NCBI GenBank assembly: GCA_021813195.1
Contig: JAKALI010000007.1
Coordinates: 1-28,207 of the forward strand
Reading direction: 5' to 3'
DNA from: Pseudomonadota bacterium
GTDB lineage: Bacteria > Pseudomonadota > Alphaproteobacteria > Rhizobiales > Hyphomicrobiaceae
Length of the DNA: 28,207 bases
Below the pieces are notes generated by a model. The model ran no database searches. It was not told the origin of the DNA and worked only from the letters and a program-made list of their open reading frames with translations. Positions 1 to 7,799 of the stretch are shown here, piece after piece. Each line of letters begins with the position of its first letter. Positions within the stretch are counted from its first letter, which is position 1. A program made the translations under genes and the position numbers.

Positions 1-1
1 T

Positions 2-1102
2 GCAGCTGTTGGCCTCAGCGTCATTCAGGGTGTCATTTATAAGATCTTGATTGCACTCCTCTGGGTCTTCATTTTCATCACGTTGGATTTCAACGAGCGC
101 ACACAAATTGCCTGCCAGCACGATCCGCTTGCGGCCTGCGCCTACCTCGGTGAGGTGCAACGTGATCTCATCGGGATCGCCATTTTCAATATGCTCATGA
201 TTGGTCTGCTTGCGGCGATGATTTTCATCGTGGCGATCTTGCGTGCTCTGCTGCGCATGCGGGCAAGACGCATCACACCTATCCGGCCCATCTGGATGCC
301 GCGAATGGTGGTAAGCCCCTTGGTCCTCATCGTGATGATGATCGGGACCGTTTTCAATCTTGTGATCTTTTATTGGCGAGACATTATCCCACGCGATCTT
401 TACGCGCTGGTCGATGTCGAGGTGTTGGCTTGGCGCGAGGTGCTGGGCGTTCTCTTAGGCGGCGGTACCGCCTTGACATTCGCATTCTACGCCTTCCGGG
501 CGCTGCAACACGCGGCAAGCGGCGTCCTTCATATTCTACGCGACTTGGTGGACCATCAGTATTCGCCACGATTCACGTTTTCGCAGCACTTGCTGCCGGT
601 CGCGGCGATCAAGGAAGGGGAGCATCCTCGGCGTGCGCGCGTCGAGGCGCGGCTCGAGGTTTTGCTGCGTCAGGTCGTGGCGCGCGAGCGGTTCGACCGC
701 GTGATTTTTGTCGCGCATAGCCAGGGCAGCGTTATCCTCTACGATTATCTGACGATCCGCCACGAGAAGAATGCGTTGGGCGACGTGGGGCGCATCGATG
801 TGCTTACACTCGGTTCACCGCTCAGCTATCTCTATCAGCACTACTTTCCAAGATACGCCGACGCGATCAGCGATCCGCGCGCGCTCAATCCGCAATTGAC
901 ATCCTGGACAAATATGTGGCGCGTTGATGATCCAATCGGCAATCGCATCGACATCGTTCGTGGCGACTTTGTCCACAACGAACCCTTACGGCCCGGCGGC
1001 CACGTCGACTATTGGCGTGATCCGGCCGTGGCTGATGCGATCCTCCGCCTCATCGATCCGGAACGTGTACGCCGATCAGACGCTAACAATCTTGCGGCCT
1101 AG
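2..1102 (+). CDS. Membrane protein with C-terminal alpha/beta-hydrolase (lipase-like) domain, 5' partial
   Basis: The reading frame is open to the left edge, so the gene is cut by the window; a TTG at 47 exists but the frame continues upstream without a stop, so the true start is probably outside. About four hydrophobic segments fill the visible N-terminal half (codons around 50-110, 170-250, 305-370 and 440-500). The C-terminal half has a lipase-type nucleophile elbow, AHSQGS, near 712-730. A late GGHVDYW near 995-1015 could supply the catalytic histidine, with acidic residues in the DDP segment before it as candidate acid. This suggests a serine hydrolase domain attached to a membrane anchor. 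The substrate cannot be told. The stop overlaps the stop of the convergent MoaD-like gene by 4 bases. The hydrolase fold is inferred from the motif and spacing only; no named family was recognised. Confidence 0.6.
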   Translation, partial: AAVGLSVIQGVIYKILIALLWVFIFITLDFNERTQIACQHDPLAACAYLGEVQRDLIGIAIFNMLMIGLLAAMIFIVAILRALLRMRARRITPIRPIWMPRMVVSPLVLIVMMIGTVFNLVIFYWRDIIPRDLYALVDVEVLAWREVLGVLLGGGTALTFAFYAFRALQHAASGVLHILRDLVDHQYSPRFTFSQHLLPVAAIKEGEHPRRARVEARLEVLLRQVVARERFDRVIFVAHSQGSVILYDYLTIRHEKNALGDVGRIDVLTLGSPLSYLYQHYFPRYADAISDPRALNPQLTSWTNMWRVDDPIGNRIDIVRGDFVHNEPLRPGGHVDYWRDPAVADAILRLIDPERVRRSDANNLAA

Positions 1103-1458
1103 ACGACGGGCGCACCATAGCCCGGGCTGTAGGGCACGGGGCCCGAAAAAGCGATGACGTCGCCTTCATGAACCGGTGCGGCAAGATCGACATTCCCGCC
1201 CTTGTAGAGTCCGGCGTTGATGTCACGCCCGTTGCGTAGCACGAGGTAGATATCGTCGAGTGGCAGGCCGTAGCGCGCAATCAAGTCGCCGACCGTCGTG
1301 TCGGGTGAGACTTCGATCTTTTCGGTAAGAGTCGGACTTGTTGTAAATTTGGCGAGGCTGTTGAACAGCCGCACCTCGATGGCAATGCGTGCGCCGTCCG
1401 AATTGTGGCCGATGGCCGACGTCATTGCAGGCTGGGTCATAGCTGGATCGCCCGTCAT
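1099..1458 (-). CDS. MoaD/ThiS-like beta-grasp (ubiquitin-fold) protein
   Basis: A 119-residue protein. After about 25 polar residues it has the pattern of a MoaD/ThiS beta-grasp fold: EVRLFNSLAKF as first strand, then TVGDLIARYGLP, DIYLVLRNGRDI, and near the end HEGDVIAFSGPVP, the strand that in MoaD precedes the C-terminal Gly-Gly. Here there is no terminal diglycine; the chain continues as PYSPGYGAPVV. MoaD and ThiS carry sulfur on a C-terminal thiocarboxylate, so this homologue either works differently or is a structural or binding version of the fold. It lies downstream of fhs on the same strand, separated by a leader full of inverted repeats. The ATG at 1458 gives the longest form; an in-frame ATG at 1440 is also possible, and neither has a convincing Shine-Dalgarno. 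Function is unknown; a link to a Mo/W oxidoreductase or C1 metabolism is only a guess from context. Confidence 0.7.
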   Translation of the reverse strand: MTGDPAMTQPAMTSAIGHNSDGARIAIEVRLFNSLAKFTTSPTLTEKIEVSPDTTVGDLIARYGLPLDDIYLVLRNGRDINAGLYKGGNVDLAAPVHEGDVIAFSGPVPYSPGYGAPVV

Positions 1459-1484
1459 TCATGGGTGAGCAGGGCTGCCGGTCT

Positions 1485-1584
1485 GGCAACTCGTATTACC
1501 GGTTGCCTAGCCAGCAACCCACGTCCTTGACACGGGTCAAGGTCGCGTCATTGGCAACATCAACTTTCGTCGTACTTTGCCAAT
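1485..1584 (-). promoter_or_regulatory. Inverted-repeat-rich leader between fhs and the MoaD-like gene
   Basis: Read on the minus strand towards the MoaD-like gene, the fhs-moaD intergenic stretch holds three inverted repeats in a row. These are ATTGGCAA/TTGCCAAT (1550-1557 with 1577-1584), a perfect 7-bp stem CCTTGAC/GTCAAGG with a 4-base loop (1525-1542), and GGTTGC/GCAACC (1501-1506 with 1514-1519). The arm at 1502-1507 can also pair with GGCAAC at 1485-1490, so two mutually exclusive hairpins are possible just upstream of the MoaD-like start. There is no T-tract, so a simple intrinsic terminator of fhs is not supported. It may be an attenuator, riboswitch-like leader, or protein binding site. 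No known riboswitch class was recognised. Confidence 0.4.
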
Positions 1585-1623
1585 AACGCCGAAATCTGCG
1601 GGCCTTCGCGACTGCGGTCCGAC

Positions 1624-3300
1624 TTAGAACAGCCCCTCGATCTGTCCGCTGTCATTGAGACGGATCGAGTCGGCCGACGGCACTTTTGGCAGGCCGGGCA
1701 TCGTCATGATTTCGCCCGTGATGACGACGACGAATTCAGCCCCGGCGGAAAGACGCAGTTCACGGACCGGAACGATATGGCCCGTCGGCGCACCGCGCTT
1801 GGAGGGGTCTGTCGAGAACGAGTATTGGGTCTTGGCCATGCACACCGGCAGATGCCCGAAGCCCATTGCCTCCAGGTCATTAAAGCGCGTCTCGACGGAG
1901 GAGTCACATGAGATGTCGGCAGCGCGATAGATCTCGGTGGCGATCGTTTTGACTTTTTCGCGCAGTGGCATGGCATCCGGATAGAGCGGACGGAAATTCG
2001 CGCCGCCCTGGTCGCAGAGTGCGGCAACGTGATGGGCTAAGGCCTCCGTGCCGCGTCCGCCGTCGGCCCAGTGCGTGCACAGGAACGCGCGCGTGCCGAG
2101 ACTCTCGGCGGCCTTCATGACTTCCTGGATTTCGGCTTCCGTATCCGTGATGAAGCGATTGACGGCGACCACCGCGGGTACGCCGAACTTGTTCACGTTT
2201 TCGATGTGACGTTTCAGGTTCTCGCAGCCCAGGGCGACCGCCGCGGGGTTCTCGACTTTGAGATCATCTTTTGCCACTCCCCCGTGCATCTTGAGCGCGC
2301 GCACGGTTGCCACGATGACGGCTGCGGATGGCGCAAGTCCGGCCTTGCGGCACTTGATGTCGAAGAACTTCTCCGCGCCGAGATCGGCGCCGAAGCCGGC
2401 TTCCGTCACGACATAGTCGGCAAGTTTCAGAGCCGTCTTCGTTGCGAGCACCGAATTGCAGCCGTGGGCGATGTTGGCAAACGGGCCGCCGTGGATGAAG
2501 ACGGGATTATTCTCCAGCGTCTGCACGAGGTTCGGCATCAAGGCATCCTTGAGCAGAACCGTCATGGCGCCGTCGGCCTTAAGGTCGCGTGCCCGCACGG
2601 GTTTCTTGTCGCGCGTGTACGCGACGATGATGTTTCCGAGCCGCTTTTCCAGGTCCTTGAGGTCGGATGATAAGCACAGGATAGCCATCACTTCCGATGC
2701 GACAGTGATGTCGAAGCCGTCCTCGCGCGGGTAGCCGTTCGAGACACCGCCAAGCGAGTTGACGATCGAGCGCAGTGCGCGGTCGTTCATGTCGATGACG
2801 CGGCGCCACTCCACGCGACGGCTGTCGATGCCAAGCGCGTTGCCCCAGTAGAGGTGGTTGTCGATCAGCGCAGAGAGCAAGTTGTGGGCGGATGTGATGG
2901 CGTGAAAATCGCCGGTGAAGTGCAGGTTGATATCTTCCATCGGCACAACCTGGGCATAACCGCCACCGGCGGCGCCGCCTTTGACGCCGAAACACGGACC
3001 GAGCGAGGGCTCGCGCAGCGCCATAATCGCTTTTTTACCGATGCGGTTGAGGCCATCGCCCAGACCCACGGTGGTCGTCGTCTTGCCCTCACCTGCGGGC
3101 GTCGGATTGATAGCCGTGACAAGGATGAGCTTGCCATCGGGGCGCGACTTGAGGCTGTCGATGTAGTCAGCCGTGACCTTCGCCTTGGTCGGGCCATACT
3201 GGAGAAGAGCATCGGCTGGGATGCCGACCTTCTGGCCGACCTCCGTGATGGGACGCATGGTGGCGGCGCGGGCAATCTCGATGTCGGATTTGACGGTCAC
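1624..3300 (-). CDS. fhs: Formate--tetrahydrofolate ligase
   Basis: ATP-dependent ligation of formate to tetrahydrofolate, giving 10-formyl-THF in the cytosol. It is the entry of formate into the folate C1 pool and, in serine-cycle methylotrophs, into assimilation. The 558-residue product is of normal family length and aligns throughout: the nucleotide-binding loop [10 protein letters not shown] at residues 67-76, the following [13 protein letters not shown], the conserved [26 protein letters not shown] region around 97-118, and [10 protein letters not shown] near the C terminus. The start at 3300 is preceded by GAGGGA at about 9 bases. It reads alone from the 231-base gap shared with the end of the HlyD gene upstream; the MoaD-like gene follows on the same strand after 165 bases. 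No defect seen. Confidence 0.97.
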   Translation of the reverse strand: MTVKSDIEIARAATMRPITEVGQKVGIPADALLQYGPTKAKVTADYIDSLKSRPDGKLILVTAINPTPAGEGKTTTTVGLGDGLNRIGKKAIMALREPSLGPCFGVKGGAAGGGYAQVVPMEDINLHFTGDFHAITSAHNLLSALIDNHLYWGNALGIDSRRVEWRRVIDMNDRALRSIVNSLGGVSNGYPREDGFDITVASEVMAILCLSSDLKDLEKRLGNIIVAYTRDKKPVRARDLKADGAMTVLLKDALMPNLVQTLENNPVFIHGGPFANIAHGCNSVLATKTALKLADYVVTEAGFGADLGAEKFFDIKCRKAGLAPSAAVIVATVRALKMHGGVAKDDLKVENPAAVALGCENLKRHIENVNKFGVPAVVAVNRFITDTEAEIQEVMKAAESLGTRAFLCTHWADGGRGTEALAHHVAALCDQGGANFRPLYPDAMPLREKVKTIATEIYRAADISCDSSVETRFNDLEAMGFGHLPVCMAKTQYSFSTDPSKRGAPTGHIVPVRELRLSAGAEFVVVITGEIMTMPGLPKVPSADSIRLNDSGQIEGLF

Positions 3301-3531
3301 AGCGTTTCCCTCGATGGTGCGTGATTGTTCTCAAAGACAGCGCATTTGGCGGCTTGCCCCCCATCACAGGAGAGCAACCGTGAAGCGGCGCCAGCGCTTG
3401 GATAATGTCGAAGTCGTGCCGGATCGCCAAGGCCGATATGTACGAAAGTCGAATTTGGTTGGTGCGGCGATGCTTCGCACGCGGGTTGGGCTCTGGGAGT
3501 GGGGTCCGTCGAAAGATGTGGCCAGCTGCCG

Positions 3532-4842
3532 TCAGCGCTCGCGGAACGCCCGGGTGGCCTGATCGGCCAGCGGCTTGACCAAATACGACAAGGCCGTTCG
3601 ATCGGTCGTCTTGATCTGTACGTCAGCGGGCATACCCGGCTGCAATCGGCCGCGACCGAGTTTGTGCAGTTCCTCCTCGGCGATGGCGATGCGGGCGTTG
3701 AAATACGGCTCGCCCGAGACGGGATCGCGCATCAGATCGGGCGAGATCGAAATCAACTCGCCCTCCAGGCGCGGGGTCAGGTGCTGATCGAATGCTGTGA
3801 AATGAATGCTGGTTTGCTGGCCGCGATGGAGTTGGTCGATGTCTTTGGGGGCGATGCGGGCTTCGACGACGAGGCGGTCGCCTTCAGGGACGATGAGAAG
3901 GATGGGCTCGGAAGGGTTGACCACGCCGCCGACCGTGAACACCGAGAGTTGATGCACGATGCCCGATTGCGGGGCGCGGATCTCCACCCGCCGCAGCAGA
4001 TCGTCGGCTGCGATCAACCGTTCCGTAAACTCAGCGATCTTGGTCTGCGTTTCGCGCAATTCGCGCACGACATCCGTTTTCATTTCTTGCTGCAACCGGA
4101 CGATCTGCAGCGCGACTTCCGCCTTGCGCCCGCCGGCCTGTGCCAGTGCGGCTTCATACTGCCCGAGTTCGCCTTCCAGGCGCGCCTTCTCACGTCTTAG
4201 GGCGGCTATTTTCGTCGTCGTGACGAGTTGCTTGGCCTCGAGTTCCGCCAATCCATCGAGTTCTGTGACAATGAGGCGAATCTCTTCCTTCTTCGCAGCA
4301 ATCTGGGCGCGAATGCCGGTGGCTTCGTTATCGAACTGCCGTGCGCGCTCGGCAAGCTGCTCGATCTGGCCCGTGATCGAATTGCGCCGTGACCGGAACA
4401 GAGCCGTCTCGCCGTTAAGGATCTCTGCAATTTCGGGATCGTTCATGCGCGCGGCCATGCTCGCTGGCGGCGCGAACGACTGCGCGTCATCGCGTTCGGC
4501 TTTGAGGCGGGCTTCCCGCGCGCTTAGTTGATCAATTTGCTTGGCAATCATCTGGCGGCTGGCGCGGGTCTGGGTTTCGTCGAGCTTCAGGAGCAAATCT
4601 CCAGCTTCGACTCGAGTTCCGTTCTTCACATGGATTTCGCCGACGACGCCGCCTGAGGGGTGCTGAACCTTCTTGACGTTGGTCTCAACGACAACAACAC
4701 CCGGCGCGATGACAGCGCCGGCGATTTCCGTGCGCGCAGCCCAAACGCCGATGCCGCCGAACATAAACAACGTAATAAAGACACCTGCGATGACGTAGCG
4801 CCACACACTCGCATCGACCTTTGGGGCAGTTTGGTCCGTCAT
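3532..4842 (-). CDS. HlyD-family periplasmic adaptor of a type I secretion system
   Basis: A 436-residue membrane-fusion protein that would bridge the inner-membrane ABC exporter to an outer-membrane TolC-type channel. It has a short cytosolic N terminus, one transmembrane segment at about residues 15-37, and a lipoyl/barrel-sandwich half (VQHPSGGVVGEIHVKNGT, around 59-77). A long alpha-helical hairpin rich in E, R, A and Q follows (about 90-285), then the second half-motif RAPQSGIVHQL and the beta-barrel region. The C-terminal GRLQPGMPADVQIKTTDR is typical of the HlyD/PrtE family. Its ATG overlaps the stop of the ABC gene (ATGA, 4839-4842), with GAGGG 6-7 bases upstream, so the two are translationally coupled. 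No TolC gene is in the window. Confidence 0.93.
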   Translation of the reverse strand: MTDQTAPKVDASVWRYVIAGVFITLFMFGGIGVWAARTEIAGAVIAPGVVVVETNVKKVQHPSGGVVGEIHVKNGTRVEAGDLLLKLDETQTRASRQMIAKQIDQLSAREARLKAERDDAQSFAPPASMAARMNDPEIAEILNGETALFRSRRNSITGQIEQLAERARQFDNEATGIRAQIAAKKEEIRLIVTELDGLAELEAKQLVTTTKIAALRREKARLEGELGQYEAALAQAGGRKAEVALQIVRLQQEMKTDVVRELRETQTKIAEFTERLIAADDLLRRVEIRAPQSGIVHQLSVFTVGGVVNPSEPILLIVPEGDRLVVEARIAPKDIDQLHRGQQTSIHFTAFDQHLTPRLEGELISISPDLMRDPVSGEPYFNARIAIAEEELHKLGRGRLQPGMPADVQIKTTDRTALSYLVKPLADQATRAFRER

Positions 4843-6722
4843 GGCGAACCCTCACTCCCGCGGTCGGCGACGATCTTCAGACCTGCGGCGGCGAAGCCCG
4901 GCGGCAGGACAGCTTGCACGGTGCTGGTAGCCGCTGGGCCGGGGCGAGCCGATGCGACAGAGCCGCCGGGGACCGCAGCGCTTGAAACAGGTGCGTTTCC
5001 CGCTTGGTTGGGAACGGTCTGAAGCACTTGCTTCAGCACCTCGTTCTTCGGACCGAGCGCCTGGATCGTGCCACGTGACATGGCGAGCACTTTGTCGACG
5101 GCAGCAAGCGCAGAGGGACGGTGGGCAATCACAATCGCGATCCCGCCGCGCTCACGCACCGAGCGGATCGCGTCGGTGAGCGCGAGGTCGCCCGCTGCGT
5201 CGAGGTTAGAGTTCGGCTCATCAAGCACGACGAGGAAGGGATTGCCATAAAGCGCGCGGGCGAGAGCGATGCGCTGGCGTTGGCCTGCGGAAAGGCCGCT
5301 CCCGCCGTCACCGAGGCGCGCTTCGTAGCCGTCCGGCAGCTGGACGATCATCTCATGCACGCCCGCGACCTTGGCGGCGGTGACGATGGCTTCACTCGTG
5401 GCGTCGGGATCGAAGCGGGCAATGTTCTCAGCGACAGTACCTTCGAACAATGCGACGTCCTGAGGAAGGTAGCCGATGTGTCGACCTAAGTCTTCGGGTG
5501 ACCATTGATCAAGGGCCGCCCCATCAAGGCGGACCGCGCCGTCGGCGCGCATGGAGGGCCATACGCCGACAAGGGCCCGCGCCAAGGTCGACTTGCCCGA
5601 CCCGCTGGGGCCGATGATGCCGAGAGCCTCGCCCGCCTGGAGCTGAAATCCAATGCTGTGAATGGTCGGGCGCATGGCCCCGGGCGGTCCGACGGCCAGA
5701 TCATGCACGACGAGGGATTTTTCCGGCGCGGGCAGTGTGAGGCGAGAAGCCGTATCGTCTTCGAGCAGCGCAAACAACTCCTCCAGCCGCTGACGGCTCT
5801 GGCGGGCGGCGACAAAGCTGCGCCAATGAGAGATCGCGGTCTCGATCGGGGCGAGCGCCCGGGACATGATGATGGAGCCAGCGATAATGGTGCCCGGCGA
5901 AACCTTTCCCGCGATGACAAGGTAGGCCCCCAAACCCAGGATGCCTGACTGGAGAAACAACCTCAAAACCTTTGAGACCGTGCCGATACCGCTTGACGCG
6001 TCGGTTGCCGCGAGCTGACCGGCCAGGTAGTGCGCATTGATGCGCTCCCATCGCTCAAGCATGCGTGGGCCTAATCCAAGCGCCTGAATGACTTCGGCAT
6101 TGCGCCGCGCTTCTTCCGCGAGTGCCATGCGTTTCGCCCCGCTCTTGGCCGCTGCCGACATCGGCGCTGCTGTGCGGTACTCGGTGAGAAAGGTCAGGCA
6201 AATGAGGATGAGGGCGCCGAACAGGGCGAATAGCCCCAAAGCGGGGTGGAGCAGGAAAATTATGCCGAGATAGATCGGGACCCACGGCATGTCGAAAAAA
6301 GCTGTCGGTCCCATGCCGGAGAGAAAGCTGCGGATCTGATCCAGATCGCGGACGGGTTGCAGCCCGTCGTTGGGGACGCGCACGCGCAAGGGGAGCAGCC
6401 GCACAGCTTGGAGAACGCGTGCGCGCAAACCGTTATCGATGCGCACCCCAACCCGCGCCATGATGCGCACGCGCACCACGTCGAGCAGGCCGAAAATGAC
6501 GTAGAGAGCAGCCAAAAGAACGGTCAGTCCGACGAGCGTCGGCACGCTGCTGGAAGGCAGCACGCGGTCGTAGATCTGCAACATATAGAACGAGCCGGTC
6601 AGAGCCAGCAGATTGATGACGCCCGAAAACAGCCCGACAATTAGAAAGATGCCGCTGGCGCGGCGCAATTCGCGCTTGATCGTCGAGGCTTGGCGGGGCG
6701 ATTGAGACGCACTTTTGAACAT
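4839..6722 (-). CDS. Type I secretion system permease/ATPase (PrtD/HlyB-like ABC exporter)
   Basis: A 627-residue fused ABC exporter half-transporter. The transmembrane domain covers about residues 20-310, with hydrophobic stretches near 24-50, 62-82, 148-180 and 258-290. The nucleotide-binding domain has Walker A GPSGSGKS (371-378), the Q-loop around GYLPQDVALFEGTVAENI, signature LSAGQRQR (478-485), Walker B FLVVLDEP (496-503) and the switch histidine in VIAHR. There is no N-terminal C39-like domain, so it resembles PrtD/AprD exporters rather than HlyB itself. A 60-residue Pro/Ala/Gly/Ser-rich tail after about 565 is unusual for the family. No clear Shine-Dalgarno precedes 6722. The HlyC-like gene lies 193 bases upstream on the same strand and the HlyD gene follows with overlap, so the three are probably one operon. 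Confidence 0.94.
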   Translation of the reverse strand: MFKSASQSPRQASTIKRELRRASGIFLIVGLFSGVINLLALTGSFYMLQIYDRVLPSSSVPTLVGLTVLLAALYVIFGLLDVVRVRIMARVGVRIDNGLRARVLQAVRLLPLRVRVPNDGLQPVRDLDQIRSFLSGMGPTAFFDMPWVPIYLGIIFLLHPALGLFALFGALILICLTFLTEYRTAAPMSAAAKSGAKRMALAEEARRNAEVIQALGLGPRMLERWERINAHYLAGQLAATDASSGIGTVSKVLRLFLQSGILGLGAYLVIAGKVSPGTIIAGSIIMSRALAPIETAISHWRSFVAARQSRQRLEELFALLEDDTASRLTLPAPEKSLVVHDLAVGPPGAMRPTIHSIGFQLQAGEALGIIGPSGSGKSTLARALVGVWPSMRADGAVRLDGAALDQWSPEDLGRHIGYLPQDVALFEGTVAENIARFDPDATSEAIVTAAKVAGVHEMIVQLPDGYEARLGDGGSGLSAGQRQRIALARALYGNPFLVVLDEPNSNLDAAGDLALTDAIRSVRERGGIAIVIAHRPSALAAVDKVLAMSRGTIQALGPKNEVLKQVLQTVPNQAGNAPVSSAAVPGGSVASARPGPAATSTVQAVLPPGFAAAGLKIVADRGSEGSP

Positions 6723-6915
6723 GTGGCAAAATACACTTGGTGGCAGTCACTTGAGCAGGATGGTGCGCTGGAGTCTCTTGCGGAGATCGAGGCCAAACTA
6801 GCAGATAAGGATTGCCGAAGAATTCACCCCGGAGCTTTGCCTGATATTAAGAAATTGCTTTCTTCCGACCAGAAGACGGAGCCTTGCCAAACCGCACCGA
6901 CTTGACCTGAACCGA

Positions 6916-7476
6916 TCAGCCGACTGGCGGTGGCTGAGCCTTGGCAGCATTCTCTGTTGCCAGTTCCATCCGTCCCACGAAGGGTTTGCCGTCGGCGCCG
7001 CGAGCGCGCATCTTGGCCGGCTCCGACTTGAAAACGCTCGCCGCCAGTTGCTGCAACAATCCACCAACGATCTTGGTGTCGCCAAACGCAGCCACGATCC
7101 AGGGGATCGAGCCCGACCGCCAGTCTTGCGGTTCAAGCCGCATCGGCTGATCAAGGTTCTGGCTGAGGCGCCGGTCCACGTCCGCAGACACCATGGCCCA
7201 TAGGACTGCACCGGCTGGGATGACCATACCGTTTTCTTTTGATTGCGCCTCAGCCACGGCGAACTGGCCAGTCTGCAGGGCGGGTACGACCATCCATTCC
7301 AGGTCTTCAAGCGGCCGTTTGCGGTCGCCGGGTGAGCGCAGCAGCAAAGTGACGATCTCGCCGAAGGATGCCGCGACCTGTTTGGCGATGATGGCGCGCT
7401 TGCGAAGCTCCTCCTCGGGAAGGAGAGCGGCGGGCGGGGCCGTTGTATTCGAGCTCGTCGGGTCATTCGCGGCCAT
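6916..7476 (-). CDS. HlyC-like toxin-activating acyltransferase homologue, catalytic dyad apparently lost
   Basis: HlyC-family enzymes transfer a fatty acyl group from acyl-ACP to lysines of RTX proteins before export. The 186-residue product matches that family along its length: FGEIVTLLLRSP, PLEDLEWMVVPALQTGQF, GAVLWAMVSADVDRRL, the QDWRSG turn, WIVAAFGD, and the closing ADGKPFVGRMEL. The start at 7476 has GGAG 6 bases upstream and gives a family-like length; an open frame extends to 7683 but looks non-coding. In HlyC the catalytic pair is His23 (in SPLHR) and Asp92 (in FIDW). Here the first site reads SPGDR, with Asp51 in place of His, and the second reads WIVAA, with Ala129 where Asp is expected. 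It may therefore be a non-acylating chaperone or adaptor, or use another mechanism. It sits upstream of the secretion genes. Confidence 0.82.
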   Translation of the reverse strand: MAANDPTSSNTTAPPAALLPEEELRKRAIIAKQVAASFGEIVTLLLRSPGDRKRPLEDLEWMVVPALQTGQFAVAEAQSKENGMVIPAGAVLWAMVSADVDRRLSQNLDQPMRLEPQDWRSGSIPWIVAAFGDTKIVGGLLQQLAASVFKSEPAKMRARGADGKPFVGRMELATENAAKAQPPPVG

Positions 7477-7799
7477 GGTGCGCTCCGCAGCTGAAAATTT
7501 TGCAATTGTCGTGTCGCAGCTCGGCTGCCCATTCGGCTCGGCGCGCGAGCCGATCGGTGACGTCCGACCATCCCGAGCGGTCCAGACTGCAGACGGATGG
7601 GACGAGCCCTGCTGCGAGATTAACCCAGGTGTGCGCCTGTAAGAATAGAAATTAACCGTTCTCAGCCGATTACAGTGTTGCAATCCGGTATCGTTCGGCG
7701 CTCGATGCGGCCTTGTGATCGACCAGGCGACGAACGCTGGAGCACGGGCGCTCCCGTGCGAGACCGGCGGCGAGCCCTTTGGCGGGTGAGGATTAAGCA
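7477..7799. other. Divergent intergenic region between the HlyC-like gene and the fructose-bisphosphatase gene
   Basis: This 323-base gap must hold the promoters of the minus-strand secretion genes and of the plus-strand carbon genes. A minus-strand open frame runs through 7477-7683 in continuation of the HlyC-like gene, but its composition and the good ribosome site at 7476 argue against its use. I see no strong palindrome, no near-consensus sigma-70 pair and no clear LysR-type (CbbR) box that I would defend. Confidence 0.5.

Noticed and set aside
2071..2670. Long plus-strand frame opposite fhs
   Set aside because: It is the mirror frame of a highly conserved enzyme gene and has no features of its own; the same applies to the long frames opposite the HlyD, L,D-transpeptidase and cyclase genes.
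7477..7683. N-terminal extension of the HlyC-like protein by 69 codons
   Set aside because: Low-complexity, Arg/Ser-rich translation unlike the family; a good ribosome site stands before 7476.
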